Assembly (NCBI GenBank): GCA_950295325.1 | Contig: OX485806.1 | Coordinates: forward strand, 17,672,001 to 17,732,000 | Reading direction: 5' to 3' | Source of the DNA: Polytrichum commune | Taxonomy: Eukaryota; Streptophyta; Polytrichopsida; Polytrichales; Polytrichaceae | Length of the DNA: 60,000 nt | Shown here: positions 22,166-33,368 of the stretch, piece after piece | Position numbering within the stretch: the first letter of the stretch is position 1 | How the letters are laid out: each line of letters starts with the position of its first letter | Program-made: the position numbers and the translations under genes | The notes under the pieces: generated by a model | Told to the model about the DNA's origin: nothing | Database searches by the model: none | What the model saw: only the letters and a program-made list of their open reading frames with translations

Positions 22166-25100
22166 TGCAAAATCATGTGAGAAATGGCTGTTAGGGATCC
22201 ACCGCAATCCATTCTCCCTGAGTTCGGACGAATTAGAATTGATCATCATGTGTTGTTGCGTCAGGGGAGGCAACTCTTCCACGAGTTCCACCAAAAATTC
22301 GTTCTCTTCACCGTTCTGACTTTGCCTCTTGTCCAAAAGACGACTCACCGTATACCATGTCCGCTCGGAGCCTCCCCCATCCCCATCCACACCATCTACA
22401 GCTTTTATCCATGGATTTGGCGAAAGCTCTAATTCACTGTTGATGTTATCCTCCTCCTCCAACTCCTCATTGGCACACTGGAATTTCTGAGCAGGTGCGA
22501 CCCGATTGCGTCTGCCTTGGTATAAGCTCGAGGCTGGCTTCTCGTCTACGGTTTCAGTTACTTCTGTCTTAACTTTGACACTATCAGGAGGAGGTACAGT
22601 TTTCAAGTGAGCCAATTTTCCCAGTTTGAGTGCAGCCTGCAATTCCTCTGAGGTAGGCTTCAGATCTGTGTGCATTCTCCTTTCTTCGCATGCAAGATCA
22701 TCGAGAGAATCGGATGTGAAACTGGATGTGTCATTTGACCCAGGCGACCGGGCCCTGACCCTTGATTTCGTCTCAGTTTCATTCTCTTTGGTCAGTTTCG
22801 GGTTTAGGGTAACCTCGTCCATCTGGTAGTAAGTTTGGAAAAGAGTATCTCCATTTTTTTGAGCTCTTTTTGATTCCTCCCGACTCCGTTTCGGAAATTG
22901 GCCACTGAGAACCTCAGTATGCAGTGTTTTTGCGAGGCAAGATTTTCTCTTGCGAGGGCTGCTGTCCTCAGTGTGATCGAACTCTGTAGTATTTTCCATC
23001 ATGTCCTGGGGAGTGTCTGCTGCTGCTGCTGTTTTGCGTTGGCGAAGTAAGCCCTGTCCGTGGACGAGGTTATAAGCCTCACTCCACCCGCCTCGAGTTC
23101 CAGGTTCCAAATCAATTTCCACAACTCGGAAAATATGGACGACAATGGTGATGCAGTCTTGATGAATGGAATCTTGATTGGAGTTTAAGACCTCAAACAC
23201 ACACACATCGCCCTCCTCCAACCGATGGTCAAGAGAAAATGCAGCCCAGCCGCCGCTGATGCCGCTATGTTGTTTTGATACAATCCAGTTGGCTTGCCAC
23301 TGGCACTCGTATTCATCTTGTAAGATGATTTGGCGCCTCTCAAGTGGTAGATGGACTTTCGCAAAGTCAGATGGAATGGTCTGCAGCAGGTGTGTGCGAA
23401 TCTCAACTAATTAGGTAAGACTGTAACAGATTACTTTCTCTTCCCTGTAATCATTAATAAGAGTTTTCAAACGATCACATTGTCAACACTTGCTATATAT
23501 ATGTATATATGTATATATATATATATATATGTCCATTAAGATTGAGATAGTCAATTAGCTCTCAGGACACGAACGCATTTCCTTCTACTAATCTTCCCGA
23601 AATAAAGACAGGACAAATTATCACGAGGACAATTGCTCATCTCCATGACGAATCATGTTGCCTTCTTTTCTAAACTAAGAAGCTTATTGAACACACAAAC
23701 TGTAAACAATAGCCAATTCAAGAGTGAAGAGGTGTTGTGCACTGACTAATTTGTAGATATTGAAGGTGCAGGGATTGAAGAAGGCAGGCATACCAGCCAA
23801 TGCCCACGGTAGACATGCGAAGGCTTCATCATTACCCCCACACTGGGATGCTTTGTCCTAAATTCCAGAGCATTAGTCTTAGCCTTCTTGCGCTCCTCAT
23901 CGGTAACAGCACGTCGAATCGACTCATAGGTCCGAGAATTCCACCCGGATTCAACTTGCCAGAGACCTTGCTCTTCGTTGTACATCATGGCAGGAGCTGG
24001 CCTCTTCCTGTGGCCCAAGTGGCCGATATGATGCGACAGTTTGGCCATGGCCTGCACCTTGGGAGTGCTGGGCTGGGCTCTCTTGTAACCACATCCCTGC
24101 AGTATGTCTCGAATTGAAGGGCCATATGGTTCGGTACTACCCGGTGCGTCCGCGGTATTATTTCTCACTGCAAAACAAGCAGAATATTACCTCGTGGACC
24201 GCATCGCAATTGAATCTGCTTTTACACTTTCTACATACATTACAAGAACAGGCTGATTGATTCCTTCATCGACCAGCATCAATCCTAAGCATAAATATTC
24301 TTGTAGTCGCACAATTTCTATGTGTATGTTATGCTGGATTTCTATGTTCTAAACGAGATTGAAAGAGGAACTCCGGCCTGCAAAGGAAGCAGAATGCCAC
24401 ATACACTAAATCATAGTTGAATCGGTTTTCATAATTGCTGCACACATTGCAAGAACAGGCTGCTGTCCTTCATCAATCAACATCAATACTAAGCATAATC
24501 TTGTATTTGCGGCATATTTTTTGTGTATGTTATGCTGGATTTCTATGTTCGAAACGAAATTGAAGCAGGAACTTCCTGCAAAACAAGTAGAATGTCACAC
24601 CCACTACATCCTACTTCAATCCGTTTCCACAATTTCTGCATGCATTACAAGAACAGGCTGCTTTTCTTCATTAACGAACATCGATACTAAGCATATTCTT
24701 GTATAAGTTGAGGCATCTCTTTGTGTATGTTATGCTGGATTTCTACTGTGTTCGAAACATAAATCCAGCATTGACGAGCCAAATAGAAGAAAAAAACAGT
24801 GTAGGGATCAGAGCCACCACCTGCGTCTGTGTAAGTGTCCGAAGGGAATTTGAATCCTGTTTGGGGGTTGTCAGATTCACTCGTGTCCGACTCCTCGCTC
24901 TCTACCCCTTCGTCTCCGAGATCACCAACATTGACTGGCGAGCTAAGAAGGTTAGGCATGTTAAATTCAAGAGAGGTGGAATCCGGGGATGACCAGTTGG
25001 TCGACTCCACCCCGAGCCGGTTGAAAATATGGACCGTGAATCTGGACTTGGAGACCAGGGTGAAGAGGACGGAATCACCAGCCTTCAAGTGGTTGTCGGT

Positions 25101-26352
25101 GGCAAAAACCTTCCACCCAAGCTTGAAGACTGCCACATTTGGTGCTGGAGAGTGCACATCCACAAGCCATGTCTTGCCGTTGGCTCCCACCAAGTCCACA
25201 GAGCTGCCCCCACGGAATGTCTCCTCATGACGATTTACGAATACCTTTGGAATTTTCTGCCAAGCCATACATTGAAGGATGAAATAGAAATACCGGCGTT
25301 TGTACAGTATTCTGGACATTCACTATCAAGCAACAAGGAAAGACATTTTACATGCAGCTACTGCATTCGTCCAACCACCTGACAATTGCTCAGATGTTCC
25401 AGAAGACATTGTTTGGAATTTGAATTTCTTGGAACCTGGTTGCAAATTTGAACTACAGCTGGAAATCATCTCCTCGGACATTAGGATGATGTTTTACAAT
25501 GTATGCGATTTGTGCTTCTGAGGTACAGGACCATGAGTGCACGCATTTTGCAGAGAGTGAGTTTCGAAACCGAGGTTTGAGATACGAGAGTTCAACTTCT
25601 AAATTTTCTTTCCAGACGTGTCAACAACCAGTGCAATTGACAAACCTAAAGTTGTGACCTACAAGCTTCATAATAGTGAATCCACCTTCAAGCACACGTA
25701 AAGACATTTTACATGCAGCTATTGAGCTATTGCATTCGTCCAACCACTTGGCGAGTGCTCAGATTCCCAGGAGGATACAGCTCGGATTATGGACTTCTCT
25801 TTGAAGCTGAATTGCAAATTTTAACTACAGGCTGACAGTCAACTCCCTCCTCGGACATTCGGACGATGTTTCACAGTGTATGTGATTGTGCTTCTGAGGT
25901 AGAGGACTACGAGTGCACTCAACTTGCAGAGAGTGAGTCTCGAAACCGAAGTTTGAGATTCAAGAGTAAAACTTCTGCATTTTATTTCCAGACATGTCAA
26001 CAACTTATAAGTGCCATGGACGAAACCCAAAACTGTGATGATCCTACAAGGTTCATTCGTAACTGATTGTATATAATCTTGAGAACAGCCTCCCAGTGCA
26101 ACAAGATTTTCAAGTATGTATTCTACAAACAGAGCAGCTGGATTTTGATGATTCACATACCATCCAGCTTCTAAACCCATTCTCCAGGAGAGTTTTGATG
26201 AAACATGGATGCCGTGTAGGAATTGCTGCAGGATTAACCTTCTTAGTGATGCTACTGATGTCGCCAGTACCATGCTCGTTGCGGCATCGCTCAACACACT
26301 GTGCGCAGGCCGAGGCCCTAGTCTTCAAACCTGCAGGCGCCACACCTGCCAT
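22121..26352 (-). CDS. B3 gene 1: double B3-domain nuclear protein with extra C-terminal module, 753 aa
   Basis: Four exons on the minus strand: 26352-26161, 25256-24821, 24167-23794 and 23380-22121. All junctions are GT-AG and the phases add up to 753 codons plus stop. The N-terminus has a CAQCVERC cysteine motif (residues 16-23). B3-1 (about 48-146) shows HPCFIKTLLENGF, KIPKVFVNRH, TWLVDV, LGWKVFATDN, LKAGDSVLF and SRFTVHIF. An acidic linker (about 175-200) and a conserved MKPSHVYRGHWL lead to B3-2 (about 316-422: TIPSDFAKVHLP, ISGGWAAFSLDHRLEEGDVC, VVHIFRV). Residues about 673-742 form a third module shared with the 40.9-kb gene. B3 domains bind DNA; paired B3 domains are typical of REM/VRN1-like proteins. 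The ATG is the first in the exon; a longer frame begins with GTG. Confidence 0.85.
23493..23531. repeat. (AT)n microsatellite in intron 3 of B3 gene 1
   Basis: TATATATG/TATATATA run inside the 413-bp intron 23381-23793. Confidence 0.85.
24170..24785 (-). repeat. Three tandem copies of an acceptor-bearing unit in intron 2 of B3 gene 1
   Basis: Units of about 200 bp share CCTGCAAAACAAGCAGAATG, CATTACAAGAACAGGCTG, TACTAAGCATATTCTTGTA and TATGTTATGCTGGATTTCTA. On the coding strand each unit boundary recreates a polypyrimidine tract plus GCAG, the same sequence that serves as the real acceptor of exon 3 (24168). The intron is therefore largely three duplicated acceptor regions. Confidence 0.75.
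25337..26060 (-). repeat. Tandem duplication (about 360 bp, two copies) in intron 1 of B3 gene 1
   Basis: The copies at about 25337-25690 and 25697-26060 share GACATTTTACATGCAGCTA, GCATTCGTCCAACCAC, CTCCTCGGACATT, GTGCTTCTGAGGTA and CAGAGAGTGAGT in the same order. The 904-bp intron is mostly this duplication. Confidence 0.8.
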
Positions 26353-27688
26353 AGCTAAGTTTCTGGACACGTCGTGCTTCGGTTATTTCAAGATTGAAGA
26401 GTGAAAGTGATGCATACAGGCTTTCTAGCAGATGACCAATCGGGCTCTAATTGACTCACAACAAGGTCATCGGGGTCAAGCTGGCTCCCACTAACCACTA
26501 ATTCTCAAATACATGAGCATATGTAAACGAATATGTCCACGCCGTCGCAACTCAGTACTTGTTGTCCTTGGAGACCATCATCAAAGGCTGGAGGAGACAC
26601 CATCGAGCTAACTCAAACATAAATGCTGGTACTCATCAGCAACTTGAAGAAGATTAAAGACGTTTCAATCAAGTGTGAAGCAGTGATGATGGCCTGGAGT
26701 GAATAAGCTATCCACACACACTCGACTCTGTTTACAACCTTTTTACTTAACCCTAAAATCCCCGTGCTTTGATAATATATCAACATGATTTCTGGAGGGT
26801 TTCATAATTTCTGACATGTCCAACCGTATTGAGGCATACTGACGTCGGGGAGATGGGTATGCTCTTATCGATGATAATTAGTTCGACCTCGACTGGATGT
26901 TTTATTTCTTAGCATTTTGGTTGAATCCTGGCAACTCTTCTGAATCACATCTGTTGACATCTGAAATTCCGTCCGTCCATCAGACTTACTCCATTTCTGT
27001 GTCCCACGAATTTGAAGTTAAGTGCATATCGTCAACAAATGTCGTAGACATGAAAGCAGTGCTACCTGTGGATAGGTTGATACGGAGAGAAAAGTAAAAA
27101 ATCAGTGTAGTTGATAAAGTCGATAAACTGCTTACTAGACTGTTTCTGTGAACAAAGACTTATACAGTACTACTGCCAATTCTTACTATGTTCATTGAAC
27201 GCATTTCAGATAACCTCTACAAATTAGAGGAGTCGAGGTCCAGATCGACATGCTTCAAGTGCTTTATCAAATGTTTCCGAAGTTCTACAAAGCCCTTGAG
27301 AACTTCAAGTTACCCTCACAGATTTGAAAGTTGGGATGAAATTGATAAAAACATGAACCGCATTGAACTGATAGAATCTTGCAAGGGAGATTCATGAATT
27401 TTTCAATGGCTTCTTTCTTTAGTCTTTGTTTATAAAGAGAATTGTCGATGGGAAAAAACTTAGTGATGATGCGAAGGTCATAAGCAGTCATGCCATGGGT
27501 TGCTGGGAGAGTTTGATAGTATTTCTATGAACGAGCAGGTCGATCGCTTGCCACTCTCAGCTTTGCAAGATCATCCAAAACCAAAGATAAAATTGTGCAA
27601 TAACGAATACTCGAGACTGGATTGCAACTACTTATTCGCACGGTTCGCTTTTGGGGACCCCATTCTTGATGATGTCATTGTAACTGTC
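26353..27688. other. Intergenic region between B3 genes 1 and 2
   Basis: It contains the presumed promoter of gene 1 and the 3' flank of gene 2. No separate gene is recognised. The small minus frame 27285-27491 lies downstream of gene 2's stop and shows no clear similarity to the C-terminal module of gene 1. Confidence 0.5.
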
Positions 27689-30600
27689 TCAGATCGTGGC
27701 TTCACATGACGGTTGTTCTTGAAATTTGGAATCAGGTGAACCTTCGGAAGGATTTGAATTTTCAAATAGAATCTTCCCACTCGACCCAGGTGCCTTACCG
27801 CCCACTCTCCGTTCCATCAAGTCTTGATGATCACCTCCCATCTGCTGTTCTCGTGATTGGGTTGACTGATGCATGAGGTGGAAGGTTTTTGAAATTTGGC
27901 CATCCTTGTGTCGATCACATGAGTCATAATCAGCATGTTCATGGTCCATTATTGTCAAATCCTCGTGATTCCGTTTCGTAAACCGCCCATTGCAAAGCTC
28001 ACCATGAAGCACTTTCGCCAGATTCTTCTTTTTCTTGCAAGGGATGAGGCTGTCATTCTGATCTGTGCGGAATTCTGTTTCCATGTTCTCTCGAGGGGCC
28101 CGAATATAGCCACGATGCCCTTGGACAAGTGTATATGCCACATTCCACCCGCCTCGAGTGTCCGGTTCCAAATCGATGTCCAGAACTCGGAAAATGTGGA
28201 CAAGAATGACCCAGTGCGCATGATTGGAGCTCAAAACCTCAAATACACACACATCGCCCTCTTCCAAGCGATGGTCGAGGGAAAACGCAGCCCAACCACC
28301 ACTAATCCCTCCGTTAGTTCTGTCTGACACAACCCAATTTGCCGCCCACTTGCATTCGTACTCATCTTGGAGTGTGATTGGAAGCCTCTCTTTGGGCATA
28401 TGTGCTACTGCAAATTCCGATGGGATGGTCTACATCAACATCACAAGATGCATCAGTAAGTCGACATATCAACAAGTTTATTCAAGGTACACAAGGATTA
28501 TTTTGGCTTTCACCTTCTGCTCAGCTGCATTTCAAACGCTTCCATAAATCCAAAATCTCAAATCATCAAGACGCAAAGGTAGGTTGTGTACTGCAACGGT
28601 TTTTGTTGCCGAAGATGAAAGAAAGATAAGAAACAGGGAATTCCAACTTATGTGAGATAAGGTTTTTTGAAACGGGGGTACTAGAAGCAGAGGAAAAATA
28701 AAACAACTATTTCCTATTGTTCGTCGGTTCATTTACCAATCTGATGCAACATTACAGCAAGGAAGTACCGCTTGCAGATGGAACTTGAATCGACACGTGA
28801 ATAATTGTAGCAAGTAGGTTGATAAACCGCCGCAACACTTAGATGATTGAGAAATAGAAGACGGTTGTGTGCATTCATATAAGGTTGTGTGCAACCTTCC
28901 TCAAGAGGACTTCTCTTTTGCACTAGTACAATCCTCATCACAGGTTTGCACTTGAGCCATATGGCCGGGAATGCATTAATTCTATCATGACGTGCATCCC
29001 TTGAATTTCAATTCATTTGCAATGATCATCACAGGTTTTGCACTCGAGCCATGTCGCCCGGGAATGCATTAAATCTTTCATGACGTGTATCCCTTGTTTT
29101 TCAGTCTATTTGCAATCATCTTCACAGGTTTTGCACTTGAGCCATGTGGCTGGGGAATGCTTCAATTATGTCATCCCGTGCATCCCTTGTTTTTCTTTCC
29201 TTTTGCAATCATCATCACAGGTTTTGCACTCGAGCCATGTGGCAAGGGAATGCTTCGATTCTGTCGTGAAGGGTATCCCTTGTTTTTCTTTCCTTTCGCA
29301 ATGCCTTTTTGGCATGGGAAAGGGTACGTACTAGTGCTGATGAATCAAACTTTCGTAGGATAGGGGCATTTAACAATAAGAACATGAATGAATGTTTGGG
29401 ATGGCCTTAACTTACCAGCCAGTGGCCGCGGTACACATGTGAGGGTTTCATCAACACCGCCACGCTAGGATGCTGTGTATGAAGATTGCGAGCATTCTCC
29501 ATCGCCCTTTCACGCTCCTGCTTGGTAACAGCACGTCTCCTGGACTCGAAGGTCCTGGTTTTCCACCCGGATTCAACTTGCCACAGACTTTGCTCTTCGT
29601 TGTATATCATGGCAGGAGCTCGCCTTTTAATGTGGCCCAAGTGACCGATATGATGATGCGACAGTGTGGGGTTTGCCATGGCGTCATGCACCTTGGGAGT
29701 ACCGGGCTGGGCTCTCTTGGAACCACATTTTTGAACTATGCCTCGAATTGGAGGGCCGTGCGGTTCGGTTTCGTTTCTGAACCTCCCTGCAAAACGTGAA
29801 GCAGAACATCGCATGCATCACTAATCAATACTAAGCATATTCTTGTAGTTGCGGCATTTCTATGTGTATCTTATCCTGGATTTCTATGTTCTAAACGAAA
29901 TTGAAGGAGAGACTCCCTGCAAAAGAAGCAGAATGTCACATACACTACATCATCTTGAATCTGTTTTCACAATTTTTGCATACATTACAGGAAGCAGGCT
30001 GCTTCCCATCAAAGAGCAACATCGCTACTAAGCATATTCTCGTAGTTGCTGCATGTCTTTGTGTATGTTATGCTGGATTAGTTCGGAGCGAAATTGGCGA
30101 GCCGCAAAGAAAGCAACAAGTATAGAGAATCGCCACCTGCAAAACAACTAGAATATCACATGCACTACATCATACTGATTATTCTGTTTGCACAATCTCT
30201 AATACGTTCAAGCACAGCCTGGTTTCCGTTATCCACCACTGTCGATTTTTCTAAGCATATCCTCGCAGTTGATTCATTTCTATGTGTAAATTATACTAGG
30301 TTAGGTAGGTATACCCCAAACGTAAATGACGAGCCATAAACAATACCAACAGTACAGAGCAAACCACCACCTGCGTCTGTATAAGTGTCGGAAGGGGACT
30401 TAAGTGCTCTTTGGACATTGTCAGATTCACTTGTATCCGACTCCTCGCTCTGTTCCCCTTCGTTTCTGGAATCACCAACATCGACTGGCGAGCTATGAAT
30501 GTTAGGAATCTTAAATTCAAGGGAGTTGGTCGACTCCACCCCGAGCCGGTTGAAAACATTGACCGCGAATCGGGACTTGGAGAGCAAGGTGAAGAGGACG

Positions 30601-31476
30601 GAATCGCCAGCCTTCAACTGGTTGTCGGTGGCAAAAACCTTCCACCCAAGCTTGAAGACTGCCACATTTGGCGTTGGAGAGTGCACATCCACAAGCCATG
30701 CCTTGTTGTTGCCTTCCACCACCAAGTCCACGGTGCTGCTCCTGTGGAACCTGTCGCCATGGCGCTCTACAAACGCCTTTGGAATCTAGCCAGCCAGCCA
30801 GTCAACCTCATATCACCACATGAATTCAGAGGCTTCGCCAGCACGAACAAACAATCTACCCAAATGAGAAGGGATTCCTGCTTTGGGCAGACGCAGAAGA
30901 GGAAACAGTTTGTCATCTCCTCAAGAATCATGGAGAAGAATCCTCCATATTTGAAGGATAAGAATACAGGAGGTGGAGGTTAAGACTCATAATAATCCAG
31001 CAGTACTAAATTCTGTTTCTATTCTGCACAGCACAGATCGTTTCCTCATACCAACGATGCTCATGAAACAATGTGTGCATGTAATTACCGGTTTCTGTGA
31101 AGTATTTAGGCATCCTGTGCATTTACATACCGTGAAGCCATCCACAAGGATAAGAATGTTGGACATGGAGATTAGGACTCATAATGACCCAGGACTAATA
31201 ACTTCTATTTCTATTCTGCACATTGACAGATCGTTTGCTCATACAACCGATGCTTGTGAAACAATGTGTTGCATGTGATTACTTGTTTCCTGTGAGCTGT
31301 GGAGGCATGCTGAAAAAGTAACATACCGTGAAGTTCCTCATAAAGCCATCGTCCAGCACTGTTTTGAGGAATCTCGGATGTCCAGCTGCAGGAACTGGCG
31401 CCTTAATGGCGCACCCGTTGTGCTTCTCATGTAGACATTGCTCCACACATTTTGGGCAGGCCACACCGTGGTCCAT
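27689..31476 (-). CDS. B3 gene 2: double B3-domain nuclear protein without the C-terminal module, 558 aa
   Basis: Four minus-strand exons, 31476-31327, 30785-30371, 29786-29416 and 28429-27689, with GT-AG junctions and the same phases as gene 1 (0, 1, 0). The N-terminus has CPKCVEQC (residues 7-14). B3-1 (about 33-130) shows HPRFLKTVLDDGF, FTIPKAFVERHGDRF, KAWLVDV, LGWKVFATDNQLKAGDSVLF and SRFAVNVF. A Ser/Glu-rich linker and the shared GHLGHIKRRAPAMIYNEEQ segment precede B3-2 (MKPSHVYRGHWL, TIPSEFAVAHMP, ISGGWAAFSLDHRLEEGDVC, LVHIFRV). The protein ends about 200 residues earlier than gene 1, so the extra module is missing. The first in-frame ATG was chosen; the frame stays open about 24 codons upstream. 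Clearly a tandem paralogue of gene 1. Confidence 0.85.
28936..29310. repeat. Minisatellite, about 92-bp period, 4 units, in intron 3 of B3 gene 2
   Basis: ATCACAGGTTTTGCACT-GAGCCATGTGG, then GGGAATGCTTC and TATCCCTTGTTTTTC, repeats from about 28936, 29027, 29121 and 29212. It lies within the 986-bp intron 28430-29415, and its frames are not genes. Confidence 0.85.
29787..30350 (-). repeat. Three copies of the acceptor-bearing unit in intron 2 of B3 gene 2
   Basis: This is the same unit as in gene 1 intron 2: CCTGCAAAA-AAGCAGAATGTCACAT, CACTACATCAT, CTAAGCATATTCTCGTAGTTG and TATGTTATGCTGGATT recur about every 190-200 bp. The one nearest exon 3 includes its real acceptor. Both paralogues therefore carry homologous intron arrays. 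Confidence 0.75.
30972..31345 (-). repeat. Tandem duplication spanning the exon 1 donor of B3 gene 2
   Basis: Two copies of about 185 bp share GACTCATAATNA, TTTCTATTCTGCACA, GACAGATCGTTT, GAAACAATGTGT and ACATACCGTGAAG. ACATACCGTGAAG is the exon 1 / donor junction read on the plus strand (31321-31333). A second, non-functional-looking copy of the donor is therefore present at about 31128-31140 in the intron. Confidence 0.7.
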
Positions 31477-33368
31477 TCTTTTCTCCAACTTGGGCCCGAA
31501 AACAGATTCAAGCGCTTCTACTCCAGATTTTTTAAGTGCAGATAATTATAGAAATCGGCACATCCTGCAGTACCTATGCATGAATCTCGTTTGAATCGTC
31601 CCAACAAAGTACCTAATTAACTCAGGTGGCTCGGCCTTCTGACGGTTTTTGCAGGCTACACATACCCATGGACATCACTACGAGAGATGATCTACAAATT
31701 TTGTGAAGCAACACACAAGAAAATCAAGAGTATGAGCGAGAAGAAGGATTAATTTGTCAACCAGACCACGACCTAATCGTGCTTTTAAAGACACAGGATT
31801 TTGCACCAGAATGTGACCTCAGAGGTAAGGTAACTAACTATCCCGGATGAGTACCACCACCACATCTAGTTCTGCGAAATGAATGAAGAGATTCTCATTC
31901 ATTGATTTGTATTACCCGGTGCCCATTGTCCTACAAAAAGAAATACATCGCCCACCCCCAAGATTGTGAGTTACGTGATGCTCACACTGTCCAGAGATTC
32001 TGGAACCCTAACCTGAGAAACAGATTCCACAATTTAAGTTAGTTTCTGCCACGGGGGGACTCTTCCTCCCACTGATTTCGACTTGTGTACATTTAAGTTT
32101 CCATTTCCAATTGCGGTGCCTACAATCATCACTGTTTCAAACTTGTCAAACTTCACACATTAAATGGCGCCGAACGACTTATGTCATTACTTCATGCGGC
32201 AGAATGAATAACAAGGTTCACGCTTGGTGGTGGTAATTATCACTTACAATCATAGGTCATGTTCACTACGGCTGCTCTGATGACATGCAGATCTGTTTGC
32301 GGCATTCATGCCTTCCAATCATTGCAATCAGAAATTGGATTATAAGAGTGGGCTCCCTGTTTAGGTGGCGTGAAAAGATTGCATTCGTGTCTTTATACCC
32401 TTCCTGCATGCTGTCTCGGCATATTCTTATCTGCGTGCATCGAGGATTCAGTCTCTTGTGTGACTATGTATACTTTCACATATGCTGCTGATAGAAATCC
32501 AACGAACTTTATGTATTTCTGTGCCCTTTTTGCTCAACACGAAACGGTTATAGAAGTCCACAGCACTCTATTTCCGTGTCCTGACAGAGGAATTATCATG
32601 AATATAACTTAAGACTGTCGCCGCTCACTCATACCAAAGTGCAACAGGATTTCAACTCAAAATGAATTGGTCTAAAGTAGTCGTGATGAGAGTGAGTAAA
32701 TTAATATGCTATCATCCGAACCAGAAACTGAAGTTTCGCACACCCTCAACCTGTGAGTCCTGTTTGTTGTAAAGAATGTGGCATATTCCTAGCACAAATG
32801 GTTCAAGCAGAGTGACAATGTGAAGCATGGACAAAACAGCAATTATTCCTTCGATTTAAGTGTCTCCAAGATCTTTGAATCCGGAGTACATGATAAAAGA
32901 TAGAAAGACTTGCTGGAGAATCGGTGCTCGTTGCCGGAGCTCTTGCTCACAACAAGGCATCATGGTCTTCTGTCATACAATCTGCTCATCTTCTACCCTC
33001 AACCTCAACCTCAACCCAGAGTCAAAAAGGCAAAATTCTCGGTACTCCAATATCATCACCTACTCATACATGAACCAGTGATCACAACACCAGATTATAC
33101 ACATATCATTACGATATATCATCTGTCCATGTCATAGTTCCAGGTGGGGTAAATATTGCAACTGAAATTATTAAACTGCTCACTACAGTAAAGCAATGTA
33201 CTAATGGTACAATTTGCTTATAATGAACAATGTAGTCTAATACGATCGACATGCTCATGAAACTCAGGAACTCATCACAAATTCCGAAATTTCTTTAACG
33301 ACATTCTCGTGGCTTGAGTTACCTATATGAAGTTGCAGAGCAAATTAAGTGTAATTGATGTCTTACTG
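31477..33368. other. Intergenic region upstream of B3 gene 2
   Basis: Presumed promoter of gene 2 and 3' flank of the third, decayed B3 copy. Short plus frames near 32285-32612 and 32860-33137 overlap each other and have no domain. A CTCAACCTCAACCTCAACCC run is at about 32998-33017. Confidence 0.5.

Noticed and set aside
23178-23414. Plus-strand frames opposite the B3-2 exons (also 28224-28547)
   Set aside because: Shadows of the minus-strand B3 exons, and similar to each other only because the exons are paralogous.
29038-29363. Two plus-strand repetitive frames (98 and 92 residues)
   Set aside because: They lie in the 92-bp minisatellite of intron 3 of B3 gene 2; not genes.
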